64,000 bases of DNA, taken from the NCBI GenBank assembly GCA_018873245.2, contig JAEMBT020000001.1, forward strand, positions 3,658,001 to 3,722,000, given 5' to 3'. A program made the translations under genes and the position numbers. This stretch comes from Archegozetes longisetosus. Taxonomy: Eukaryota; Arthropoda; Arachnida; Sarcoptiformes; Trhypochthoniidae. How positions within the stretch are numbered: position 1 is the stretch's first letter; the number at the start of each line of letters is the position of its first letter. The notes under the pieces are model-generated. The model was not told where the DNA came from. It saw only the letters and a list, made by a program, of their open reading frames with translations, and made no database searches. Positions 35,442 to 47,215 of the stretch are shown here, piece after piece.

Positions 35442-37698
35442 TCAAACTCTTCGCGGATGTATATGCCCCTCAGTATTGAATATATAGTTGTCCAACAACT
35501 TATTAATAATTAGTTTGTCATCACAAAATAATAAATATAAATATTTTAAAGTCTCTGCGAGCCAAAACGACTCCATCATATCTTTTGGACGGACGTTACC
35601 GGCATTTCTCACATCATCTATTGATGTGTAACCACCGGAAGATACTTTGGTGTATTTTTCGAATGCTTGAAATACCTTTAAAACAAACAGAATATTAGAA
35701 TTAAAACAAATTAACCAGAACAATAATTTATGCATACATTCCATCCCCAAGTCCTGTATGTTTGATTGCCTGTAATGTGGTATAAATAGAACAACGACTC
35801 AACGAATTCGGGTCTAAGAAGATTGTGAGCATCTGCAGGTCTGATTTGAAGTTCATCGGTTTGACCAGACTCATCAAAGTAAGCGATTTCTGGCGACAGA
35901 CCAGTACTTGTTAGGTTATACATCATATAACAAGTTCGCGCCAACTTCTCAGCGATTGAAAGGTGTTCGTGGAATGGCGAGTCATCAGTGACTGAATGGC
36001 CACGAATTTTTGGAGCCTTAATCACTTCGTGATAATATCCAAGCGCTAGTGTTCCAGAAAGAAAACAAACCAAATGATCCATTTTTGGATGAATGTCATT
36101 AAAACTTGATGAGCGTAATATTTCCCCTACAAATAATAGCTTAAGTGGTCCATTAGTCGTACGGATTAGACGTTTCTTCACTTCACTCATTGCTTTTAAG
36201 TAATCTTCTTTAAGCCATTGAATACCAGTTTGAAGATATTGCTTAAGAAGATATTCGTAATAAGAGTCTCCCCGAGCGCCCAATGTTATCGTTCCTCTGC
36301 TGAAACGACCTTCAAATTCAAATTAAAGTTAATTTTCGTGTTTGAAATGTTAGAAATTTTCAATAGATTGGATGTTAACCTGTGTGTGGATTTATATACA
36401 TTGGAAGCAATGAATCTCCACTTCGAATCGTTAGATTATGAACATGTTCTGATGTACGGAATGATATTTTCTGTAAACATTATTGATGGAGGATTAATTG
36501 ACTACTATTTTAAAGCCTTGATTGTATAGTATTCAGAGAGATAATTACCTCATACTTACGAATACCAGTTAAATAACTTAAATCTCTAAACTCTATTTGA
36601 ACACTCGTTACTTCTGACAGTGAAGAGTCAGGTGACCAGTTTGGAGTCTTTGGGTTTTTAGTCTTGAGATTGACATCGCTGAAAGGCACCAAATGATTGG
36701 GAGTGTCGAAACAGTGTATAAGTCGTTCGCCGAGATCTGCGGCTTTTATTAGAATAGTTGCCTCACCGGTCAAGTGATACGCAGATAATAAACCACCTAA
36801 ATAGAGAATAGCATTTATCTTAGTTTGATTATAGATTAAACTATAGGTTAGATTATATTTACCTAAAGCTCTGATTGTCATTTCAAAGCAATTCACATCT
36901 TTATAAATATCAAAGCGTAAATCACTTTTGAGCCAATCCAAAGCCTCATTAAATTCTAAAAGATTATAATAAAGTTTAGTAAAACTTGATTTTCAGATAT
37001 TTTCAAATGTGAGCTGAAAGTAAACCTTTTTCGAGACCCATCATTATGAGAGTGTCCAAAGAGTCCAAAATGGTGAGTCCAACACTAAACCAGTTATGTT
37101 TAGATTTAGTGATAGGTTTTAAGTTGTCGTAACCCCAGGCATAGGTTCGGTAAGCATTCCATGAATGCTTCAAAGCCTCGACTATTGCTTTTTGTTCATT
37201 ATTCTGATGTTTGTTAACCGATTGTTTGAATACTTCTGACGACAAGAACTGAATAACAGGGGAGACTTGTTCTTCATTTTTATGAGTTTCTTCAATATTT
37301 TCAATGACATTGATGTTATTATTCTGATCAACCGGCTTAACCAACTGATCATTTAATTTATTGATAGTTTGGTCATCTTTGCGAAACTCTTGTGAAATGG
37401 GAACTGGTTTTTGATAATTAGTTTGACTAACAGTTTGATTGTTTTTCGGTAGAATTAAGATAACAATTAGAAATATAGATACGGCAACTCCAACAGTCAG
37501 ATAAAGTCTTACAATACGTGGCAATGATTTCCATTTCTATCAAACAGATGACAAAAAATTAAATCAATGTTTAATCAATTCATACAACTATTGAGATATG
37601 AGATATTGAGAAATCGATTAATAATCAAATCTATCAATTATTACTCGTCTTAAACTTCGAGATGTATGGACTGAACCCTTCTCTACGTCCAAAAGCAT
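35442..37698 (-). CDS. MAN1B1-like: ER mannosyl-oligosaccharide alpha-1,2-mannosidase (GH47)
   Basis: Seven exons (37698-37645, 37536-37026, 36955-36863, 36796-36549, 36470-36380, 36309-35738, 35675-35442) give 600 residues. Type II topology: short cytoplasmic end, one membrane anchor (YLTVGVAVSIFLIVILIL), a low-complexity stem, then the GH47 domain. Diagnostic blocks: TYAWGYDNLKPI, LDSLDTLIMMGLEKEF (across a splice), GGLLSAYHLTGE, EVTSVQIEFRDLSYLTG, TLGARGDSYYEYLLKQY, KMDHLVCFLSGTLALG, NLLRPEFVESLFYLY and the C-terminal FNTEGHIHP, whose Thr binds the catalytic calcium. The pattern fits ER mannosidase I better than the Golgi class I enzymes. It trims Man9GlcNAc2 and marks misfolded glycoproteins for ERAD. 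Complete and apparently functional. Confidence 0.94.
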
Positions 37699-38468
37699 TA
37701 TTGATTTGAATGAAATATTAGGCGTTAATTAATAGTTATCTAAAATCCATATTATGCTTATGTTTACATTTTGTCTTTACTTTTTCCAAATTGATTACTT
37801 CTAAGTTTTACTTTTACTTAACATTCATTTTCATACTTCTTGTCCCATTCCATTTCCTGTTTGGCCACTGAACGTGAATTTCTCAATATTTACCTTTAAA
37901 TGCTTTAGTGCTAGGCATGGCTTAACTAATTGACAATTTTTTGTGTAGAAAATTGTGACTGAACAATGCGTTCAATGTAAACGTTTCTTACTTATAGGAT
38001 CAGAGATTTATTTCCATAAAATTTTCAGTCAAAGTATTAAAAGACTCTATAAATAACGTAATAAAATGCTAGTAAAAGTTTTATCGATTTGGATAAGACG
38101 AAAGAATGTGACAAAAACTGATAAATTCAACACAAATCAGACTTAAATAAAAAAGATAATAATTACATAAAATAGAAATCAAAATAGGAGAAACAATGAA
38201 TAAGAATAGGAAATAAATCTAATCAGAAGCAATTGTGAAAGATAGACATAATTAGTGTGATAGAAGTAACGCCTCTTTAGTCAGTATACTAATAACAAGG
38301 ATTTTATTGAACCGTTAGGCAAACATTTATTGAATATTACTGAATGACAGTGCAATAAATTCACTCAAACTAATTCTTTTCAACAAAAAGTATTAAATAA
38401 AAAGTATTAAACTAACAAATACTCGTGTTTTTAATCGAATCCTCGATTAAATCGTGACCACTGCAGAG
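37699..38468. other. Intergenic between mannosidase and SelW (divergent)
   Basis: About 770 bp between divergent start codons; must contain both promoters. AT-rich, with no clear core-promoter motif and no further gene. Confidence 0.5.
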
Positions 38469-38714
38469 ATGGCGGTCAAAGTAGAAGTGGAATACTGTAG
38501 TGCATGAGGTTATGGGCGAAAATTCAAAGAATTGGATAAGTTAATAAAAAAGTCAATTCCATCGGCAGAAGTGATTGGATCCAAAGGTCGAAGATCTAGC
38601 TTTGAAATTAAGATCAATGGAGAGCTAGTCTACTCCAAGTTGGAGTCGGGAAAGTTTCCCGACTACCAACAGATCGTGGCTTTGGTCGAGAAGACCTCCA
38701 AACAAGATAACTAA
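38469..38714 (+). CDS. SELENOW: Selenoprotein W (in-frame UGA = selenocysteine)
   Basis: Starting at ATG 38469, the frame reads 12 codons, meets TGA at 38505-38507, and continues open to TAA at 38712-38714: 81 residues with the UGA read through. The UGA lies in CSAUGYG, the CxxU redox motif of the Rdx/SelW family (CGAUGYK in mammals), near the N-terminus of a small thioredoxin-like fold. Downstream family features are FEIKINGELVYSKLESGKFPD. Single exon. SelW proteins are small cytosolic thiol-redox proteins. Reading the TGA as a stop would leave a meaningless 12-residue peptide, while the downstream half has no good ATG. A SECIS-like hairpin follows in the 3' UTR, and AATAAA at 39053-39058 would keep it in the transcript. 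Confidence 0.93.
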
Positions 38715-38750
38715 TCGCTTGAATTGTTCGCCCGTTTCTCAATGCTTTTT

Positions 38751-38860
38751 AGTTATAATAAGTCTTAGTATTGTTTACTATTTTAATGATAGTCTAATAT
38801 CTTAAAAGTTGAACAGTATTAGACTTGATGTTATGTAAAAATAACTTGACTTATTATACT
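38751..38860 (+). promoter_or_regulatory. SECIS element of selenoprotein W
   Basis: Lower stem 38754-38764 with 38848-38857 (ATAATAAGTC pairing with GACTTATTAT). The 5' quartet ATGA is at 38786-38789; the upper stem AGTCTAATA (38791-38799) pairs perfectly over 9 bp with 38817-38825; the 3' quartet partner TGAT is at 38826-38829. The 17-nt apical loop contains AAAA at 38804-38807. Quartet, stem length and AA-bearing loop match the eukaryotic SECIS design that recruits SBP2 for UGA recoding. It starts about 37 nt after the stop codon. Confidence 0.88.
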
Positions 38861-39472
38861 AAATAATGATGTTTCATTATAATTATCTATATTTAGTTGT
38901 ACTTCAAAATAGTTTGTACTTCAAAATTATAAGTTAACTCTTAATTTATATGTTTTCACTACACTATAATTGTTTTTTCTTTTCTTATCTTTAATGATTA
39001 TCAAAATGATAGCTAGTTTGAGTCAATCTGTACTCCAAAGTTTCAGTTGATCAATAAAGTAATGACTAGTTGAGCAGAAAACTATTGATAGGTTGGATTT
39101 GCATATATCAGTTTGAACCGGAATGAACCACCTGTTCAAGATTAGATTTGTTCAGTTTAAAGTGATTACCAGAGTGTTATACCATGAAAATGATTACATT
39201 TTCACCATATCTAACAGTTTGATCTTCAATTAAGAAAAGTTATTTAATTTCGACTGCAAGCAATTAGAGTATATTTTTGGATTTAACTAATCAGATAAAA
39301 TAATTTTTTAACTAATATCAACCTCATTAACTGATCTTTGGTCAGTTTTAACTTGATTGAAAAATATTTAATGCAATCATTAGTTGACGTTTTTTCTGCA
39401 AACAATAAGAGTATTTATTTTTAAGATTTGGCCTTAAAGTAAAATTTTCATTAAAAAGTGATTCAGAAACAT
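38861..39472. other. SelW 3' UTR and intergenic
   Basis: AT-rich convergent interval between SelW and hexosaminidase. Contains AATAAA at 39053-39058; otherwise nothing recognised. Confidence 0.5.
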
Positions 39473-41381
39473 TTATATGGCATAATCGCACTGACAAAAT
39501 CCGGGTCCATTCGCAGGTTCCACTTCAAGACCTCTTTGTTGCCTACAAGAGAAACAGTTGATAATAGAGTCAAACTTTTATTCTTAGTTTATGAGAAAAG
39601 TTAGAAGTTTGTCATACATTCGACAATGTTGTGCATTAAACCTTCCACTAGCTGCATTGGGATCATTCAAGTCTTTGGGACTCCAAAGTCTTTCAGCAAC
39701 AGCAATAGCTCGAGGCCTAAAAGAAAGTAATAATAAGAAAGTAAAGCACAAAAAAGGAGAGATGCATACCATGTTCTACTAATAAGATTAGTAGCATCAA
39801 CCCATTCACCTAAAGGACATAAAACTAATGAGATATATGAAAGGTGGCAACCTGAAAGTTGATCATACCCCACATACACGCCTCGCCACCAATTACTAAC
39901 TCATTCTGTTGTTCAGTGCCATTAAAGTTTTGAGGATCGCAGGTGTAATATTGAGGCCAATCAGTTCCATAAGAAATATAATTCAAGTACCAACAAGAAG
40001 ATAGCAATGAGTGGTAACCAGTTCGAGTGACATTGAAGATCTCTTGTTGCCAGCCACCCTTCCAAACGTGAACTATTGTATCAGATTTGATTTGAACTTT
40101 ATTATCAAAAACTTCTTGCCATACAATATAACTTCTATTCAATGCTTTCACGATATTTAATACATTCTGTATATAATATTCTTCAAGTTTCGCAAAATCA
40201 TCAACGATATGTTTGCGTTTCATGAAATCAATTATATTTGGGTTTGATTTCCAACAACTGAAGTCAACCTCATCTCCACCTAAATGGAAGTATTGATCGG
40301 GAAAAGTATTGGTCACTTCAGCAAAAAGTTGTTGAATGAAAGTATAAGTCGAGTCTTTGGTGGGATCTATAGGTCCAAAAGCACCGTTGGGTTTACCACT
40401 TGTATAGCAAGGAGTCAACAGTCCAGGTTGACCTTTGCCCCATGACTGAGTGTGGCCAGGAGTGTCAAATTCCACTAAAACTCTTATTCCTCTTTGTCTC
40501 GCATATTCAATAACATTAGAGACATCTTCAGGGGTATAGATGTGTGTCTTTGGATTGTAAGCTCCCTTTGCGCTTAAGTCAGGAAATAATTGACTGACAA
40601 AAGGAAAGGATTGGTCGTCAACGATATGCCAGTGAAACACATTAAGCTTATTATAGACCATAGCGTCCAAGTTCTGCAGCAATTCTTTGACTGGGACATA
40701 ATGTCGAGAAGTGTCAAGCATCAAACCTCGATGAGAAAAACGGGGATAATCTAGAATAGAGGTGGTGTTGACGATGAACTGATTGAGACCAACATTTGTT
40801 AGGAGCTGGGAGAAAGTTTCCAAGGCACGTATGGCTCCCCAAACAGACTCGGCAAAAATAAGTGCGATGTTATCATTTATATCAATTGAATACATCTCAC
40901 TCATATACATATGAGGCTTTGTTTCACATTCAGTGTCCACCTGGACAGTGATGTTCAATAGCTGTCCGTTGTGGTTTACGTCATTTAGTTCTCTTTTATC
41001 ATTGAATAATCGTATAAATCCTCTCTCGCTAACTAGTGAACAGTCTTGAATGAATAACAATTGTTGGTATCTTTTGATCGCACTGTCCAATAGCTCACAT
41101 AATCCTTTTGTTTTTACCAGGAAATTAAAGTTTGTCGAGTCAATTGAGAAGAATGTTTTGCCAAATACTGCTGATTGCGGGTATGGCCATACATTGCCAT
41201 CAGTAGTGATCTGAAAATTGATAGAACTTCTTGTGAAATATGCTTCAAATTTAGAAAATTAATCGACAAAACTAGTGAATACTTTAGGTTTTGAAGTACT
41301 TATTGTGATTCCATCAGGACTTTGATAATGTCCAGTAACAGAAATGGCTAAAAATAGAAGTAAAAAGCAGCGAATTGCCAT
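39473..41381 (-). CDS. HEX-like: Beta-N-acetylhexosaminidase (GH20)
   Basis: Five exons (41381-41283, 41210-39869, 39809-39770, 39716-39618, 39542-39473) give 549 residues. Signal peptide (CFLLLFLAISVTG), GH20b N-terminal domain, then the TIM-barrel with RGLMLDTSRHYVP, NKLNVFHWHIVDDQSFP, LVEFDTPGHTQSW and the catalytic pair in HLGGDEVDFSCW (Asp-Glu). GGEACMWGEWVDATN is created by the exon 2-3 splice, and the C-terminus matches lysosomal HEXA/HEXB (HCRM...RGLEVEP...GFCQCDY). It removes terminal GlcNAc/GalNAc from glycans and glycolipids. In arthropods such enzymes can also act on chito-oligosaccharides, though the lysosomal type is the closer match. All key residues are present. Confidence 0.94.
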
Positions 41382-43624
41382 TATTGACACTGAATAAGTT
41401 GCGTTTGATTAACTATTCTCTGACCGCAACACTTGCTGGATGTTTATATTAACGAACAAGTCAAGTATCTGATAAGATTTCAATTAAACAAATGCATGAA
41501 CAATACTTTGATTGGAGTTGAATAAATCCTAAAATTTTTGGATAATATTTCTATCTGAAAGACCAAATATAAACAAGAAGTTTGAAGATAATCTCAGTGA
41601 TTGATTAAGATATTAATAAGTGCTTGAAATTAGTCTAAATCCTATTGAAAATGAGTTTCTTTTATCTAAATAATGTTACAATGACTTTCATCTAATCTCA
41701 TTGTAAAATATATCAATGTCTGTAAACATTTTTGATAAATTTTAGAGATATTTAAACAAATATTTTCTTATTGTCTCTTAGGTTACAATTCTGATTATTA
41801 GTAGTTATAAAGAGTTTCAACTAAAAAGTTTGAAAAAGTTTGAAAAAGTTTTAGATAACTAAAAGTAATTTATAAAAGCAAAGATAAGGGGACTACTCCT
41901 AAATAAACTGATGTAGAAAAGTTAGTTAAGTAGACAAAGTGCTTATGCAGTTTGATCTTATGGGTACAAGGACTTCTGATAAATAGATTATCTATTGTCT
42001 CTTTTCAATTGAAACTATCATTCATCTAAAACATGCCACTCTTAACGGAATGTTACCAATAACAAAAACTTATCTTATTATTTGTTTTTATGTTGCCTTT
42101 TTGTCATTTCACAATTGCTTATCATATCTTACTTAAGTCATGACATTTAAACCCTTCTCTCTTTGTTTTATATTAACAATAAGTTATTTAATAGTAAATC
42201 ATTATTAATAAGTGAGCAGAATTGAAACTAATTCAATGACTCATGACTAGTGGTTGTACGGTGAGATTGTTATGCTGCAAGATTGTTATTCTGTAAGATT
42301 GTTATTCTGCAAGATTGCTATACGTTCAGCTCGTGTGCCTATTTCATTAATAATTTAAACATTTTCCAACTCTATACCCATTAATCAGAAGTGAGAGAGC
42401 GGATGGGCTAAAGAAAATATCAGACATTTATGAGATTAAAGTATTTTGAGGCACACGTAGACATGTAGCGAAATCAGAAAGTGGCGAATACTTGTGTTCG
42501 TCAGTGTTTAATAGGTTGAAACAATTTATCATAATCAAAGTGAAGTGCAGTGAAGTTATCTAATGCATACTTCAGTTGGTTTCCATATATACAAATGGTA
42601 TAACTAAATAAATATTAATATTTAGATAACAGCTACTATGCATACAACAAATATTATGAACATTTTGATGACTAGCTTTCTGTTTATAAAGAAATTTTGA
42701 CAAATTTCAATTATATTTGCATATAATATATAGATTTAATTTATTCTGGTCTAATCGATAATCTATACTAAACTATGTAACTCATTTCGATAGTTTAATC
42801 CATCCACTTCTGAATCATTTCGACTGATTTTTAATTATATAAATGAGTGTTTTTCAAACAAAGCGGTCCACTTGTGAGTGATCCCCACAGAACAAAATGT
42901 TGAATGTTTAGATTTGGAGGCCTAGCGGCAGTTTAAAACTTCTAGCTGGTACCAGTTTGGTAGGAGTCGGTTTTGCCGAAAAAGGTGAAAATGAATTTTA
43001 AAAGCCGTTTTCTCATCCCTAAAACTCATGGTTCCTTTTATTGATTGATATTTAGTTGCGCAAAATTCTAAATTTAATAGTAATCAACAGATTTAGATAA
43101 AGGCATCAAAACAAAATTATAACACTAAAAATATTATAATTGAATACTAGAATTTTAGATTGATTTCGATTAATGTTAAATATTGAACATATTAATGAAC
43201 ATGTTAAATATTTTGGGCATTCCAATGAGGTGTGATCTGCAACTACTATGCATAAAATGATTTTATTTAAGAAACCATAAATAAAAACTATATAAAAACT
43301 AATTAAACAACCTAAATGTGAAAATTTGGATATCGTGAATAAGAAAAAGAGATGCAATTATCGAACTGACAAGATACATTTTTCAACAAGATACATTTTT
43401 CAACAAGATACATTTTCCAATTTACATATGTATTCATACTATTTTACACGACCTTTATAAATTTCAGAGAAAACTTACAATATTTCAAAATCAAAATTAT
43501 TCATAATTGAACTACACGTGTAAATTACAAAAGTCACTCTTCATAAGTTTATTGAATATTAAATTTGCTCATGACTTACAGTGAGGCAGGTTCTAAGTGT
43601 AGATCACACCTGAGTGAAATGTTG

Positions 43625-44325
43625 AGTTTTGAAATTTAAAAAATACAACTTCTTACTTATTAGTATAGTTAACTATACTTTTTGAATAGTTAAGTTAAAT
43701 TCATAGTTTTTATATTTAATGATTTGTCTTAACAAATGCAATTTACAGCATATCGCTGATCGATATACTTTCAGAATTTATTATATCCATAATGAAATAT
43801 TTTCTACTTAGAACATCAAGTGCGTACTCGAAACTTAATTTGTTAGAGCTCGAGCTCTTTGAAGAATAGAGAGGGTTTCTTAAATCAAAACTAAGAATAA
43901 GAAAAATAGAGAAGTTAATCATTCGGCTAAACTGACTTCTGCGAAACTGACTCCTACCAAGCTACTGACACAAAGGTATGAGCTAATTTCGCAAAAGTTA
44001 GCTTAGTCCAAAAGACAAAATACTCTGTTTAGATTTCAGAAGAGCTATTTATTTTACAAATTCATTATCACAAAGCTCGAGTTTTAAGGATACAGTTTTC
44101 AAGTATGCACTTGATGCTGCGTTATAAGAATATCTCATTGACGATATAATCAATTCTGAAAGTTTGTTGAACATAGATATACTACAAACAGGATATAATC
44201 CAAATTAGTAAATATAAAAACTAAAAATTATATTCAGCTACTCAAGAAGTTTGAATAGATATTTTTCATAACTATACTAATAAGTTAAAACTAATATATA
44301 TTTTAAAATATTTATGGAAACCAAT
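43625..44325. mobile_element. Long imperfect foldback element, about 700 bp
   Basis: Arms of about 250 bp are imperfect reverse complements: ACTTATTAGTATAGTTA (about 43656) pairs with the segment near 44270-44286, AGTTTTTATATTTA near 43707 with 44211-44224, and ATCAAGTGCGTACT near 43815 with 44104-44117. The unpaired centre is about 200 bp. No ORF. Confidence 0.7.
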
Positions 44326-44352
44326 CAAGTTCAAAATCGGGAACAATTAGCT

Positions 44353-44353
44353 T

Positions 44354-44406
<53 letters not shown>
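44353..44406. repeat. (CT)n microsatellite
   Basis: CT run with one CCC interruption. Confidence 0.9.
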
Positions 44407-44407
<1 letters not shown>

Positions 44408-44439
44408 ATGAACGATTTTTAAAAATGATTTGGTCTACG

Positions 44440-44535
44440 GATTCTCAGCACCATATCCGACATAACGAATCTCCGTTATAATGATCAAATTTCTAGAGCA
44501 TTAGAGTGTTCATTATAGCGAGAGGCTACTGTACT
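44440..44535. mobile_element. Pogo/Tigger-like remnant
   Basis: AACGAATCTCCGTTATAATG on the left and TTCATTATAGCGAGAGGC then TACTGTA on the right look like opposite-facing degenerate pogo/Tigger ends (canonical TACAGT...CTCG-TATAACGAAC). Confidence 0.5.
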
Positions 44536-45153
44536 CAATGAGATACTTTATTTTCTATTGACTATTGATGCTTAAGTATTTATCTAAACCTGTTGACTAG
44601 CATTAAATTTAGAATTTTGCTGTGATGAACATAAATGAAGGAAGAAGAGGTGAGATACAGGAATGAGATACAAGAATGAGAGAATTAATTATAAAATAGA
44701 TTTTGATCAATTTGGGGTAAACTGATCTTGGCTTGTTAGAGCTAACCTAACCTAAAACGACTTCTATGAAACTAACACCAATCGACAAAGATAATCATAA
44801 ATGTTAAATTATTTACTTGACTGAAATATTTAGAGATAAACAATCAATAGAATACGAAACAATGATAAAGATGACGGTAATTCTTGTGACACAGATTGAG
44901 ATCCAATTAAATGCTGTAAAAGCCTTATCAATGGTTTGACACTCGAGAGAAGAGTTGAGTAGAAGAATACTTGGCATTAAGAATTTAGATCCTGAATCAT
45001 AAGATTTCATTACCAACCTTGAAATAGATTAAGAACTACTTGAAACTGGAGTGAGTAAGAACTAATTTAAAGAGTGAACCGATCCTCAATCTATTTATTT
45101 GCGAGTTTGGCTTAATAGGCTTAATAGTCTATAAAACTTTTTTAATTGCAATT

Positions 45154-47215
45154 ATGGCCAAACTTCTCATCTCATTTCTTAGTCTTTTGGTGTTGGCCTA
45201 CATCTCAATCACAGATGCGGTCCCCAAAAGAGGTAAACAATTAGAAAACTTATAGATTTCAAGTGAATTTAGACGACATTTTTCAAATAAAATTTTTGAG
45301 ATCAGTTTTGAGATGAATTTTTTGAGATTAAATTTTTCAAAATTAAATTTTTGAGATGAACATTTTGAAATGAAATTTTTCATATGAAACTCTAGATCAT
45401 AACGATTACCAAAAAAATCCGTTCAGAATTGTCTGTTACTTTGGAAGTTGGGCTAATTATCACACAATAGATCCATTCAAGATCGAAGATATTGATCCGT
45501 TTATGTGCACTCATATTAACTATGGTTTCGCTAAAATAAATGAATATAATTATCAGATCGAAGTTTTCGATCCATACTTGGATGACAAGAAGAATCCATG
45601 GGATTTAAGTAAGTTTTATATTCAACTCAATCCAAGTCTATATGATTTGAAAAATTTATCTCTCAATCTATAGGAGCATATGAGCGCTTCGTTAATCTTC
45701 GTAAACAGAATCCACTGTTGACCACAATGATAGCTCTTGGAGGATGGTATGAAGGATCAGAAAAGTACTCTGATATGGCTAGAGATCCTAAATTGAGAGC
45801 ACAATTCGTGAAGAGTGTACTCGATTTCTTGAAAGAGCACGACTTTGACGGCTTAGACGTCGATTGGGAATATCCATCAAACAGAGGCGGTGACCCCAAG
45901 GTTGACAAAGAGAACTTCATCGCTCTTCTGAGAGAGTTGAAGGAAGCATTCGAACCGCACGGCTATCTGTTAACAGCGGCTGTTTCTCCAGGAAAGAAAA
46001 CAATTGACAGCGCATATATCATACCTCAACTGAACGAATTGTTGGACATCATTAATGTGATGGCTTATGATTACCATGGAGGTTGGGAAGATAGACTCGG
46101 ACATAATGCACCACTTTATAAGAGACCTGATGAACATGATGATTTGTCGACCTGGTTCAATGTTAACTACACTGTCAACTATTGGATTGAAAAGGGAGCC
46201 GATAAAAAGAAGATGGTTATGGGTATGCCTTTCTATGGCAGAGCCTGGACCCTGGAAAGTCCCGACAAAGTCAATTTGAACGATACCGCCAAAGGTATGT
46301 CTCCGGCAGGTTTCATCTCTGGAGAAGAAGGTGTATTAGGATATAATGAGGTATGTTTTGAATATTAAGTATGTTTAAGGAGATATTAGAGATTTGAAAA
46401 TTGTTTTTATAGATCTGTCAAATGCAAAAAAATCAATCAGGGGATTGGACTGTTAAATACGATTTCTATTATAATGCTCCTTATTCTTACAATAAATCTA
46501 TTTGGGTCGGATATGACAATGTTGAAAGTCTTTCATGCAAAGTAAATCTTAATTTTATATTTCAATCTTTTTTATTATGTCTTGTCTGTTTCTTGCTTTC
46601 TTCAAACTAACAACAATTTACTCTCATTGATAGTTAGCGTTCTTGAAAAAAATGGGACTTTCAGGAGGTATGGTCTGGTCTTTGGAAACCGATGACTTCA
46701 AGGGCAGATGTGGTACGAGATACCCACTTTTGCATAAAGTACATGACATGCTTAACGGAAACCAAAAAGATTCGTATGAGTGCCTTGTCGATGGACTACG
46801 TCCGACTACTACCACCACCACTACTACTACAACGACAACCACCACCACAACTACAACCACTACAACAACAACAACTACCACAACTACTACTCCCACACCT
46901 ACAACCACTACAACAACAACGACAACAACAACAACTCCATCTCCAACAACTCCATCTCCAACAACTCCATCTCCAACAACTCCAACAACTCATCCACCAA
47001 CCGAAGAGCCAAAAGTGACAATGACTCTACCAGGCGGACATGTAATTCGATGCTACAAACAGGGAATGCTTCCTCACCCAACTGATAGATATAAGTATGT
47101 GGTTTGCGAGTATATATCTATTGGATCAAATAAGGGCTGGTGGATTCACATCATGGGATGTGCACCAGGAACCAGATGGCATCAGCCAACACAAAATTGT
47201 ATTGAAGACAGTTAA
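45154..47215 (+). CDS. Chitinase, GH18 + Thr linker + chitin-binding domain (copy 1)
   Basis: Five exons (45154-45232, 45396-45608, 45674-46350, 46413-46541, 46634-47215) give 559 residues. Signal peptide (LLISFLSLLVLAYIS), GH18 barrel with the complete catalytic motif FDGLDVDWEYP, plus the GH18 blocks YHGGWEDRLGHNAPLY, MGMPFYGRAW and GLSGGMVWSLETDDF. A linker of about 60 residues, mostly Thr with Pro/Ser, leads to a C-terminal Cys-rich chitin-binding domain (IRCYKQG...YKYVVCEY...GCAPGTRWHQ...NC). This order and the KRDHNDY start of the mature chain match the dust-mite group 15 chitinase allergens. Secreted endochitinase acting on peritrophic or cuticular chitin. TATAAA at 45130-45135 is close to the ATG. 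AATAAA at 47295-47300. Confidence 0.95.

Larger units (their letters stand above)
41382..45153. other. Intergenic with foldback and pogo-like remnants
   Basis: No supported gene across 3.8 kb. Contains short tandem repeats (an 18-bp unit near 42262-42325, another at 43374-43425), a long foldback at about 43625-44325, (CT)n at 44353-44406 and a pogo-like remnant at about 44440-44535. Confidence 0.5.

Noticed and set aside
38532-38714. A 60-codon ORF beginning with TTG as a separate small gene
   Set aside because: It is the downstream part of selenoprotein W; the true start is ATG 38469 and the upstream TGA encodes selenocysteine.
44813-45016. 67-residue minus-strand hydrophobic ORF
   Set aside because: No homolog recognised, no signal or splice support; probably chance in AT-rich DNA.
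46624-47085. Val-rich, Cys-rich and Gln/His/Asn-rich ORFs over the chitinase 1 linker
   Set aside because: They are other frames of the ACA/ACC/ACT Thr codons in exon 5.
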